Positions 41,299-47,779 of a stretch of DNA of 47,779 nt are shown here, piece by piece. The stretch's first letter is position 1, and each line of letters starts with the position of its first letter. A program made the position numbers and the translations under genes. The notes under the pieces are model-generated. The model worked only from the letters and a program-made list of their open reading frames with translations. It was not told the DNA's origin and ran no database searches. Source of the DNA: Kiritimatiellota bacterium (GTDB taxonomy: Bacteria; Verrucomicrobiota; Kiritimatiellia; JAAZAB01); contig JAPLSY010000017.1 of assembly GCA_026398415.1 (NCBI GenBank), positions 1 to 47,779 of the forward strand, read 5' to 3'.

Positions 41299-42108
41299 CT
41301 ATATCCCCAGTTTCCTTAAATAAGCCCGGCTGTCACGGATTGCCTGGCCGATTTCAATCTGGCTGACATCCTCTTCATAAATAATATAATCGGCTTTGTC
41401 CTTCACAACCTGGTAAGCCTCGGCGAGTTTGATGTCGCCTTTGCCAAGCTCGGTCCATGTAATATTTTCCATTTTAAATGGCGCGCCTAAATCCTGGGCT
41501 CCTCTTTTTAAATCGGCAGCTTTATTGATTTTGGCATCTTTAAAGTGATAATACCCGACACGATTGCTGTAGCGCTTGATAAACTCGGCGGGGGATTCTC
41601 TGCCGATCTGCACCCAGGAAACATCAACGTTGAATTTTACAAGGCCCGGGTCGGTTTCTTCGCCGAGTAAATGAATGCCTTTTTGGCCGTCAATAATTTC
41701 AAACTCAAAAGCATGGTTGTGGTAGCAGAATGTCAAGCCGGCATCCTTTGCCATCTTGCCGGCCCGGTTAAATACTTTGGCCGATGCCCGGTAGGCCTCC
41801 AGTCCCTGGCCCGGGGCGATACCACTGCAGATTATATAATGCCCTCCGGTAACTTTGACGTTTTTAATTGTTTCGCTTAATTTTGTTTCATCGCAGAAAG
41901 TATCATAGCCGCCATGTCCGGCGGCATATTCGAGCCCGTGTTTTTTACAAGCATTCCTGATCTGTTCCGGGGAATATAGGTCAAATAGGAAGCCGGTTTC
42001 GATGCAAGCATAGCCGGCATCCGCGCAATCCTTCAAGACCCCGTCCAAGTCTTTGTTTTCGCGCCGCTGAAAAACAATTAATGCAATCCCTGCTTTTGTT
42101 TTTGGCAT
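41299..42108 (-). CDS. Second sugar phosphate isomerase/epimerase (TIM barrel)
   Basis: The 269-residue protein has the same fold as the gene at 39336 but low similarity to it. Ligand motifs are FCYHNHAFEFE, FNVDVSWVQ, YYHFKDAK and a C-terminal IIYEEDVSQ. GAAGGAGAAAG lies just upstream of the ATG. It runs divergently from the GntR/LacI-type regulator, with two 13-bp direct repeats between them at its likely promoter. That makes it the most direct candidate target of the regulator. Confidence 0.88.
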   Translation of the reverse strand: MPKTKAGIALIVFQRRENKDLDGVLKDCADAGYACIETGFLFDLYSPEQIRNACKKHGLEYAAGHGGYDTFCDETKLSETIKNVKVTGGHYIICSGIAPGQGLEAYRASAKVFNRAGKMAKDAGLTFCYHNHAFEFEIIDGQKGIHLLGEETDPGLVKFNVDVSWVQIGRESPAEFIKRYSNRVGYYHFKDAKINKAADLKRGAQDLGAPFKMENITWTELGKGDIKLAEAYQVVKDKADYIIYEEDVSQIEIGQAIRDSRAYLRKLGI

Positions 42109-42184
42109 GGTGCTTTCTCCTTCATTAAGTTGTCGTGCTGAATTACCGTGAAAGGGACGTTAGCACGGCTATGCAGCGGATGCA

Positions 42185-42217
42185 AGAATATTATCAAGCA
42201 TGGCAGAATATTAGCAA
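42185..42217 (-). promoter_or_regulatory. Promoter with paired 13-bp direct repeats (candidate operator)
   Basis: On the minus strand TTGATAATATTCT and TTGCTAATATTCT lie 20 bp apart, two helical turns. Their TTGCTA (42212-42217) and TAATAT (42188-42193) could be the -35 and -10 boxes of the isomerase gene with an 18-bp spacer. The divergent regulator is the obvious candidate to bind here. Confidence 0.45.
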
Positions 42218-42241
42218 TCGCTGCCGTTTTATCCTCCAGTC

Positions 42242-42269
42242 TTGACACCGAACGCCGTTGCATTAACAT
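42242..42269 (+). promoter_or_regulatory. Possible promoter of the regulator gene
   Basis: A perfect TTGACA (42242-42247) is followed after 16 bp by a weak TAACAT (42264-42269), 51 bp upstream of the start. Confidence 0.35.
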
Positions 42270-42319
42270 CAATACGCTTAATATGATCATTGGGCTAAAA
42301 CGATAAGAATAACGGGATA

Positions 42320-43408
42320 ATGATGCATGCTGCTTTTCAATATGATCTCTTGCCGGTTCGCGTTGCCGGCCATATTAAAAACGAATTGGTCCATGGCGCG
42401 TGGTGCGGCCATTTGCCGAGCGAGCGGGATCTCTGCAAGCAATTGCGCGTCAGTCGCTTCACGTTGCGTCTGGCCTTGAAGCAGTTGTGCCGCCAGGGGT
42501 GCCTGCAGCCTCTGGCGCGGAGCGGGTATGCGATTGTCGGGCCATGCGTTAAGCCGGAGCGCCCGGCGGAACGTAAGGCCATCGGCGTATTGATCGGCAA
42601 GACGTGGCGAACGATGCCGTTCAAAGATTATTATTTGTTAAGTAAAGTCGAACATAATTTGCGCCTGGCCGGCTATGGCGTGGAACTTATGCTGCACCCC
42701 GTGTTTGTCAGGCGGAATCTATCGGGGTTTCTAAGCACGCTGGTGGGTAATCATAAAGCGGCGGGCTGGTTGTTGTACGCGGTTCCCGAAGCAGTCCAAC
42801 GATGGTTCGCCGAAAAACGATTGCCCACGCTGGTGTTGGGCTCCTGTTATGCAAACGTCGTCTTGCCGGCGCTGGATATTGACTATCGCGCCGTATGCCG
42901 GCACGCCGCCACGCTCTTGCTGAGGCGCGGACATCGTCGGATCGGCTTCATTGTGGATAATCATCGCTTTGGCGGCGATCGCCTGAGCCTTATTGGTTTT
43001 CAGGAAGCATTTCAACAGGCCAACATGACCGATGCGCAACCATTGGTCCTTTGTCATAATGGCAGCGTCAAAGGATTGCGCAGCGTTTTGGACGGCTGTT
43101 TTAAAAGGCCGGCCTGGCCGACGGCAATCCTGATTAACCGGCCGCAGGCCGCCATCGGCCTGGCCAGTTATCTGATGCAGCATCGCTTGCGGATACCCCG
43201 GGATGTCTCGATTGTCTGTCGGGATTACGACGATTATTTCAAGTGGCACTCACCGCAAATTGCCGAATATGTGTTCGACAATAACTTATATGCCCGCAAA
43301 GCCGTGCGTCTGATCGTGCGCCTGGTTCAGCAAGGCCTGCCGATCGATTGCAACGTTGCGCCCATGATGCCGGTCCTGTCCGAAGGCGAATCGATCGCCA
43401 CGCGCTGA
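42320..43408 (+). CDS. GntR/LacI hybrid transcriptional regulator
   Basis: The 362-residue protein has an N-terminal GntR-type winged helix (LPSERDLCKQLRVSRFTLRL, residues about 31-50). It is followed by a LacI/GalR-type effector-binding domain (GVLIGKTWR, LVLGSCYANVVLPALDIDYR, RRGHRRIGFIVDNHR, IPRDVSIVCRDYDDY). This AraR-type combination usually senses a sugar. It is divergent from the sugar isomerase gene and next to the M55/C45 operon. Two ATGs in tandem (42320 and 42323) are possible starts. Confidence 0.88.
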   Translation: MMHAAFQYDLLPVRVAGHIKNELVHGAWCGHLPSERDLCKQLRVSRFTLRLALKQLCRQGCLQPLARSGYAIVGPCVKPERPAERKAIGVLIGKTWRTMPFKDYYLLSKVEHNLRLAGYGVELMLHPVFVRRNLSGFLSTLVGNHKAAGWLLYAVPEAVQRWFAEKRLPTLVLGSCYANVVLPALDIDYRAVCRHAATLLLRRGHRRIGFIVDNHRFGGDRLSLIGFQEAFQQANMTDAQPLVLCHNGSVKGLRSVLDGCFKRPAWPTAILINRPQAAIGLASYLMQHRLRIPRDVSIVCRDYDDYFKWHSPQIAEYVFDNNLYARKAVRLIVRLVQQGLPIDCNVAPMMPVLSEGESIATR

Positions 43409-43486
43409 CGTTTCCTTGCGGTGGTGTTGCCCTTTTCCCGGCCATAAGCACGTACTGGTATGAATTTATTACCAACCCGTCTTGCG

Positions 43487-43516
43487 TTGCCCGCTAGCAG
43501 GCGCATATTGTATAAA
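43487..43516 (+). promoter_or_regulatory. Promoter of the second beta-helix gene
   Basis: TTGCCC (43487-43492) and TATAAA (43511-43516) are 18 bp apart. A small hairpin ACCCG-TG-CGGGT (43549-43560) lies between it and the start codon. Confidence 0.45.
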
Positions 43517-43532
43517 GTTGCCAATAAGGAAA

Positions 43533-43574
43533 ATGGGGGCAGGTAAAAACCCGTGCGGGTCCAATCTGCGATGA
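43533..43574 (+). CDS. Possible 13-codon leader ORF overlapping the beta-helix gene start
   Basis: ATG at 43533 begins MGAGKNPCGSNLR and its TGA overlaps the beta-helix ATG as ATGA. AAGGA lies only 2 nt upstream, closer than usual, so translation is doubtful. If translated it could couple to the next gene. Confidence 0.25.
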   Translation: MGAGKNPCGSNLR

Positions 43575-45031
43575 AGTGCACGATGAAAGCTCGATGTTTG
43601 CAACGGATGTTGATCGGGTTGGGGCTGACGATGGTCTTGGCAACGCCCTGGGCATCGGCGGCGGATCGTTACGTGGCCCCCAACGGCACGGGCGGTGGCA
43701 CATCGTGGACGGATACGCACTCAAATCTGATCGAAATGGTTGCCCTCGCCGGCGACAACGACACGGTCTATGTGACCAATAACGCCAAATATTACCTCAC
43801 GAATCAAATCGTCGTCAAATACGCCATTACGGTGCGGAGTTGGGGGCCGGGCGGGATCCTGGACCCGACCAACACGATCCTGGACGGCAACTATCCCATC
43901 ACGACCAATCGGCATTTTACGCTTAGCAATTACTGGGCCACGCTGGCTGGTTTTACGCTCTCGAACGGGTGGGGCTCAGCCAACACCAACGGCTTGGGCA
44001 ACACCGGGGCCAGTGGAGGCGCCATCTCCATATATTATGGCACCGTGACAAACTGCATTATCACGCGCAACTCTGTGTTTAGCGCGGATCCTTCATATTC
44101 GCAAGCGGGCGGGGGCGGAATATTTATGGGGATGGATAACGCCAAAAGCGGGGGTGTGTGGAATTGCACAATTAGCGGTAATTCCGTAGGGCCGAAGAAT
44201 TGTGGTGGTGGAATTATGGTCAACAATGGGAGTTGGCGGATTGTAAATTGCACCATCTCAGGCAATACGGCGCCATCCGCAGGTGGCTACGAAGGCGGGG
44301 GGATCTACGCCAATCCGGCGTCAGGAGGGCTTTTGGTTATCAGCAATTGCTGGGTTGTGTCCAATTCTGCCGGCTATGCCGGTGGAATACGAACGGCTTT
44401 TACCGAGTGCCATAACAGCTTTATCATGGGCAATACAGTCACTGTGAAAGCGGGGGGCATTCGTGTGAACAATAATAGCGTGATCAGAAATTGCTTGATT
44501 TCTCAAAATTCTGCTGCGACTGGCGGCGGAATCTCCGGAAATAATAGCCATTCAATTCAAAGTTGCACGATCGTCAGCAACGTATCTAGTTCCGACACCG
44601 GAGGCGGATTCGATTTCTCTGGCTCGGCTGGTTTTCCTGTAATCGAAAACACCATAATATGGGGCAATCGCTCGGGCGGAAGCGGAATTTACTCTAATTG
44701 GTACGTTTGGCGCACGAATCCATCAACGACCTGGGTCACATTTACCAACTGCTGCACTGCGCCGGACATTTACAGCAATAATCCTGGTCCGTCGGTTTAT
44801 GGAGTTCTGGCCTCCGGGGTCAATACCGTCACCAACGATCCGCGGTATGTTTCCGCCACGGATTTCCGCTTGCAATTGGATTCGCCCTGCATTGATGCCG
44901 GCGTGAATCGTTACTGGATGGAGGGGGCGCTGGATCTTTACGGCTATCGGCGCATTGATATTTTCCGTAAAACCGTTGATATCGGCGCCTACGAGTATCT
45001 CAGTAAAGGCACAATGTTCAGTGGTCATTAA
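43571..45031 (+). CDS. Exported right-handed beta-helix protein with choice-of-anchor Q domain
   Basis: I chose the ATG at 43571 (486 residues); a GTG at 43553 is in frame but unlikely. A signal peptide (LIGLGLTMVLATPWASA) precedes the entry strand DRYVAPNGTGGGTSW. Many beta-helix coils follow with N-C-T-I-S-G-N and G-G-G-I turns. The C-terminus has DPRYVSATDFRLQLDSPCID and VDIGAYEYL, the choice-of-anchor Q signature. It is probably a surface or secreted polysaccharide-binding or -degrading protein and another T2SS-substrate candidate. It ends 8 bp before the convergent mutS stop. Confidence 0.85.
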   Translation: MKCTMKARCLQRMLIGLGLTMVLATPWASAADRYVAPNGTGGGTSWTDTHSNLIEMVALAGDNDTVYVTNNAKYYLTNQIVVKYAITVRSWGPGGILDPTNTILDGNYPITTNRHFTLSNYWATLAGFTLSNGWGSANTNGLGNTGASGGAISIYYGTVTNCIITRNSVFSADPSYSQAGGGGIFMGMDNAKSGGVWNCTISGNSVGPKNCGGGIMVNNGSWRIVNCTISGNTAPSAGGYEGGGIYANPASGGLLVISNCWVVSNSAGYAGGIRTAFTECHNSFIMGNTVTVKAGGIRVNNNSVIRNCLISQNSAATGGGISGNNSHSIQSCTIVSNVSSSDTGGGFDFSGSAGFPVIENTIIWGNRSGGSGIYSNWYVWRTNPSTTWVTFTNCCTAPDIYSNNPGPSVYGVLASGVNTVTNDPRYVSATDFRLQLDSPCIDAGVNRYWMEGALDLYGYRRIDIFRKTVDIGAYEYLSKGTMFSGH

Positions 45032-45039
45032 GTCTATCT

Positions 45040-47634
45040 TCAGACCTCAAACAGCGCCATCTGGCCGGGATGGTTTTTGCCTTTACGCGGGCGGTGGAGC
45101 GCAAGTTTCGGCTGGCCGGCTTCGCCAAATTCACCGTCTTCCAGATTGAGCAGAATTTCCCGGGCGCGGTCCACGACTTCCTGAGGCAGGCCGGCCAGGC
45201 GGGCCACCTGAATCCCGTAGCTCTTGTCGGTGCCCCCGGGCACGATCTTGCGGATGAAAACGACGCCGTCGGCCTGTTCGCGGACGAGCACGTTATAGTT
45301 TTTCACGCCGGGCATGGTCATGGCCAGGTCGGTGAGTTCGTGAAAATGCGTGGCAAAGAGGGTTTTGGCCTTGACCGCGTTGTGCAGGTGCTCGGCCACG
45401 GCCCAGGCAATGCTGATGCCGTCGAAGGTGCTCGTCCCGCGGCCAATCTCGTCGAGCACGATGAGACTGTTGGACGTGGCGTTGTTCAGGATGTTGGCGG
45501 TTTCCTGCATTTCCACCATAAAGGTGCTGCGCCCGCGGGCCAGGTCGTCGCTGGCGCCCACGCGGGTAAAGACCCGGTCCACAATGCCGATTTCGGCGGA
45601 GCGCGCCGGCACAAATGAACCCATTTGCGCCATGATCACGATCAGGGCGACCTGGCGGATATAGGTGGATTTGCCGGCCATGTTTGGGCCGGTGATGATA
45701 ATTACCCGGTTTGCGTCGCCATCGAGCAGGGTGTCGTTGGGCACGAAGCGTTCCGCGCCGGGCATTTGCTCAACCACCGGATGGCGACCGTCCCAGATGG
45801 TTAAAGCAGAGGTCCGGGTCATGACCGGCCGCGCGTAGCGCAGGGCCAGGGCCCGATCCGCCAGGGCGGCCAGGACATCCAATTGGGCCAGGGTTTGGGC
45901 CGAGGCCTGGATGGATTCCGTGGCGCGCACGAGGGTGTCGCGGACTTCCAGGAAGAGATCGTATTCCAGCGCCATGGCGTGGTCCTGGGCGCCGAAAATT
46001 TTTGTCTCGTAGGTTTTCAGTTCGGGCGTGATGAAACGCTCGGCATTGACCAGCGTCTGTTTGCGGGCGTAATCGGCCGGTACATTGGCGGCCTGGCCCT
46101 TGGAAACCTCGATGTAGTAGCCGAATATTTTATTATGCCGAACCTTGAGCGTCTTGATACCGGTGCGCTGCTGCTCCCGGGCCTGGTACTCGGCCAGCCA
46201 GTTGCGGCCCTGTGTGGCGGCGTCGCGCAGGGTATCCAGTTCGGCGTGGTAGCCGTGCCGGATCAGGCCACCTTCTTTAATACTTATCGGCGGCTCATCG
46301 ACAATGGCTTTTTCCACCAGTTCCACCAGCTCGGGGTGGGGCAGAATGGTTTGTGCCAGGGCTGCCAGGGATCGAACGGGGGAAGCGGCCACGAGCGCGC
46401 GCGCGGTCGGCAATATGGCCAGGGATTGCGTCAACGCGCGGATGTCACGGGCATTTCCGGCGCCGGCGCCCAGGCGCGCCATAATGCGTTCCATGTCGCG
46501 CACCGGGGCCAGGGCCTCGCGCAAATCGCGCAGGAGCGTCCGGGTGTTGCAAAAGGCTTCGACGGCGTCGTGGCGATCCTTGATGGCGTCGAGCCTGGTC
46601 AAAGGACGCAGGACCCATTCGCGCAGGAGCCGCCCGCCCATGGGGGTCTTGGTGCTGTCCAGCACGCCCAGGAGTGTCGTGGCTGTGCCGTGATCACGGC
46701 TGGAGCCGTCGGTACGGCCGAAGCCGTCGGTACGGCCGGTGCCGTCGTTACGGTTTGGGGCGTTGGGCGAGGACACTGAAGGCAGACTCCGGGAAGCGAC
46801 CAGGTCCAGGTTGCTGCGCGTGGCCTCGTCCATGATCAGAAAATCGCCGGGGTTCCGGATGCACAGGCGCTGGACATGTGCCAGGTTGCGCCGCAACGCA
46901 TTGCTGACGTAATGCACCATGCCGCCGGCCGCGCCAATGATGGCCGGATGGCCCTCGCCGCCGAAACACTCCAGGGACTGCACTTTAAAGTGACGCAACA
47001 GCGTGTCGTGGGCCGTTTCGTATTCGAAGGTCCAATCGTCGTACGGGCTCACCATGAGCGCCGGCAGTTGATTGAGCAGTACCCGCAAGGACGAGACCGG
47101 ATCACGGGCGGCCTCGGCGGGCAGGACGCATTCGGTGGGCGCGAGCCGGAGTAAATTGTCACGGAGCGTTTCCGGGTCGCAAGTTTCTTCCGCCTGGAAT
47201 GCGCCCGTAGAGAGGTCCAGCAGGGCCAGGCCGAAAAGGCCGCCGGTTTCGTAAAGGCCGGCCAGGTAATTGTTGCGGTTGCGATCGAGGATTTGATCCG
47301 TAAGCACGGCGCCGGGGGTCAGAATGCCGGTCACTTCGCGCCGGACGATGCCCTGGGCGGTGGCGGGATCTTCGACCTGGTCGCAAATGGCCACTTTTTT
47401 GCCGGCGCGGATCAGCCGCGCCAGGTAAGTCTCATAAGTGTGATGCGGCACCCCGCACATGGGCACTTTCTGGCGCTTGGTGAGCGCGATATCCAGAATC
47501 CGCGAGGCTTCGACGGCGTCCTCGAAAAACATTTCATAGAAATCGCCCAGCCGGAAAAAGAGAATCGTGCCCGGCGGCAATTCGGCTTTGATCCGCCGGT
47601 ACTGGCTCATCATGGGGGTAAGGGGGTCGCTCAT
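45040..47634 (-). CDS. mutS: DNA mismatch repair protein MutS
   Basis: The 864-residue protein has the mismatch-binding domain with the Phe-x-Glu motif (RLGDFYEMFF, residues about 29-38). The connector, lever and clamp domains follow. The ATPase has Walker A GPNMAGKSTYIRQ, the signature region VGASDDLARGRSTF, Walker B-type VLDEIGRGTSTFDG and His of ATHFHEL. It recognises mismatches and recruits MutL. Between the lever start and LLGVLDSTKTPMGGRLLREW there is an unusual insertion of about 35 residues rich in G-R-T-D-G, encoded by 18-bp repeats. Otherwise the length is normal for the family. Confidence 0.97.
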   Translation of the reverse strand: MSDPLTPMMSQYRRIKAELPPGTILFFRLGDFYEMFFEDAVEASRILDIALTKRQKVPMCGVPHHTYETYLARLIRAGKKVAICDQVEDPATAQGIVRREVTGILTPGAVLTDQILDRNRNNYLAGLYETGGLFGLALLDLSTGAFQAEETCDPETLRDNLLRLAPTECVLPAEAARDPVSSLRVLLNQLPALMVSPYDDWTFEYETAHDTLLRHFKVQSLECFGGEGHPAIIGAAGGMVHYVSNALRRNLAHVQRLCIRNPGDFLIMDEATRSNLDLVASRSLPSVSSPNAPNRNDGTGRTDGFGRTDGSSRDHGTATTLLGVLDSTKTPMGGRLLREWVLRPLTRLDAIKDRHDAVEAFCNTRTLLRDLREALAPVRDMERIMARLGAGAGNARDIRALTQSLAILPTARALVAASPVRSLAALAQTILPHPELVELVEKAIVDEPPISIKEGGLIRHGYHAELDTLRDAATQGRNWLAEYQAREQQRTGIKTLKVRHNKIFGYYIEVSKGQAANVPADYARKQTLVNAERFITPELKTYETKIFGAQDHAMALEYDLFLEVRDTLVRATESIQASAQTLAQLDVLAALADRALALRYARPVMTRTSALTIWDGRHPVVEQMPGAERFVPNDTLLDGDANRVIIITGPNMAGKSTYIRQVALIVIMAQMGSFVPARSAEIGIVDRVFTRVGASDDLARGRSTFMVEMQETANILNNATSNSLIVLDEIGRGTSTFDGISIAWAVAEHLHNAVKAKTLFATHFHELTDLAMTMPGVKNYNVLVREQADGVVFIRKIVPGGTDKSYGIQVARLAGLPQEVVDRAREILLNLEDGEFGEAGQPKLALHRPRKGKNHPGQMALFEV
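46698..46751 (-). repeat. 18-bp in-frame repeat in mutS
   Basis: Three exact-length units (46698-46715, 46716-46733, 46734-46751) of GCCGAAGCCGTCGGTACG type. The encoded G-R-T-D-G-F/T residues sit in a MutS insertion. The unit matches the acyl-CoA synthetase repeat at 29788-29888. Confidence 0.8.
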
Positions 47635-47736
47635 GGAGGCATACTATAGGGGAAATGCAGCGGAAAAAAAGCAAAGAAAACAAATCCCTTGTCAATAGAG
47701 TAGGGGATGGATAAATTGTACCGATCGCCGCTAACT

Positions 47737-47779
47737 GCGCCTGTAGCTCAATTGGATAGAGTGTCGGCCTCCGAAGCCG
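47737..47779 (+). tRNA. tRNA-Arg, anticodon CCG (3' part missing)
   Basis: The 5' half is present: acceptor strand GCGCCTG, D arm GCTCAATTGGATAGAGT, and anticodon stem TCGGC with loop CTCCGAA, giving anticodon CCG (reads CGG). The gene continues past the right edge of the window. Confidence 0.9.

Noticed and set aside
45883..46779. Plus-strand frame of 298 codons opposite mutS
   Set aside because: MutS is certain here; the Gly/Gln/Val-rich frame is its shadow.

Overview
The window looks like part of a chromosome from a Gram-negative bacterium, most likely of the PVC superphylum or a neighbouring group (Kiritimatiellota, Lentisphaerota, Verrucomicrobiota or Omnitrophota type). This is inferred from a type II secretion (T2SS) operon with a secretin, several large exported beta-helix and FG-GAP/VCBS proteins, a DUF2284 protein, corrinoid-type UroD and sugar-isomerase paralogues, and abundant short degenerate intergenic repeats. 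No 16S gene is present, so the phylum is not proven.

Layout. Positions 1-9784 hold a T2SS operon in the order gspF (cut by the left edge), G, H, I, J, K, L, M, D. The leader peptides of the minor pseudopilins are largely encoded by short intergenic-type repeats that run up to the prepilin cleavage site. Positions 9793-12432 hold a GNAT acetyltransferase, then on the minus strand a bifunctional-nuclease-domain protein, the GTPase HflX and a small Cys-rich protein. A tRNA-Gln(CUG) at 12618 is followed by a 3.7 kb segment bounded by imperfect direct repeats that start inside the tRNA 3' end. That segment carries a beta-helix/VCBS protein and a gene remnant.

Positions 16581-21948 (minus strand) hold a UroD-family protein, a small exported protein, a DUF2284 protein, a small membrane protein and a substrate-binding-like protein with a tandemly duplicated N-terminal domain. 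Positions 22235-26568 hold two exported calcineurin-like phosphoesterases that share near-identical arrays of six 42-residue FG-GAP/VCBS repeats. Positions 26864-34005 hold an EF-hand protein, a YeaD-like epimerase, two alpha/beta hydrolases, an acyl-CoA ligase, a nucleotidyltransferase and a DEDDh exonuclease.

Positions 34079-43408 look like a catabolic locus. It contains a fucose-isomerase-like protein, an intact M55 D-aminopeptidase, two M55 paralogues that lack catalytic residues, an esterase, a TIM-barrel isomerase and a C45 amidohydrolase. A convergent second TIM-barrel isomerase follows, with a divergent GntR/LacI-type hybrid regulator beyond it. The gene content suggests uptake-coupled breakdown of an amide-linked, possibly D-amino-acid-containing sugar conjugate; this is inference. 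Positions 43571-47779 hold a beta-helix/choice-of-anchor-Q protein, mutS (minus strand) and the 5' part of a tRNA-Arg(CCG).

The most unusual signals are the repeat-built pseudopilin leaders, the M55 trio with two apparent pseudoenzymes, the tRNA-anchored direct repeats, and 18-bp repeats inserted in frame in both mutS and the acyl-CoA ligase gene.
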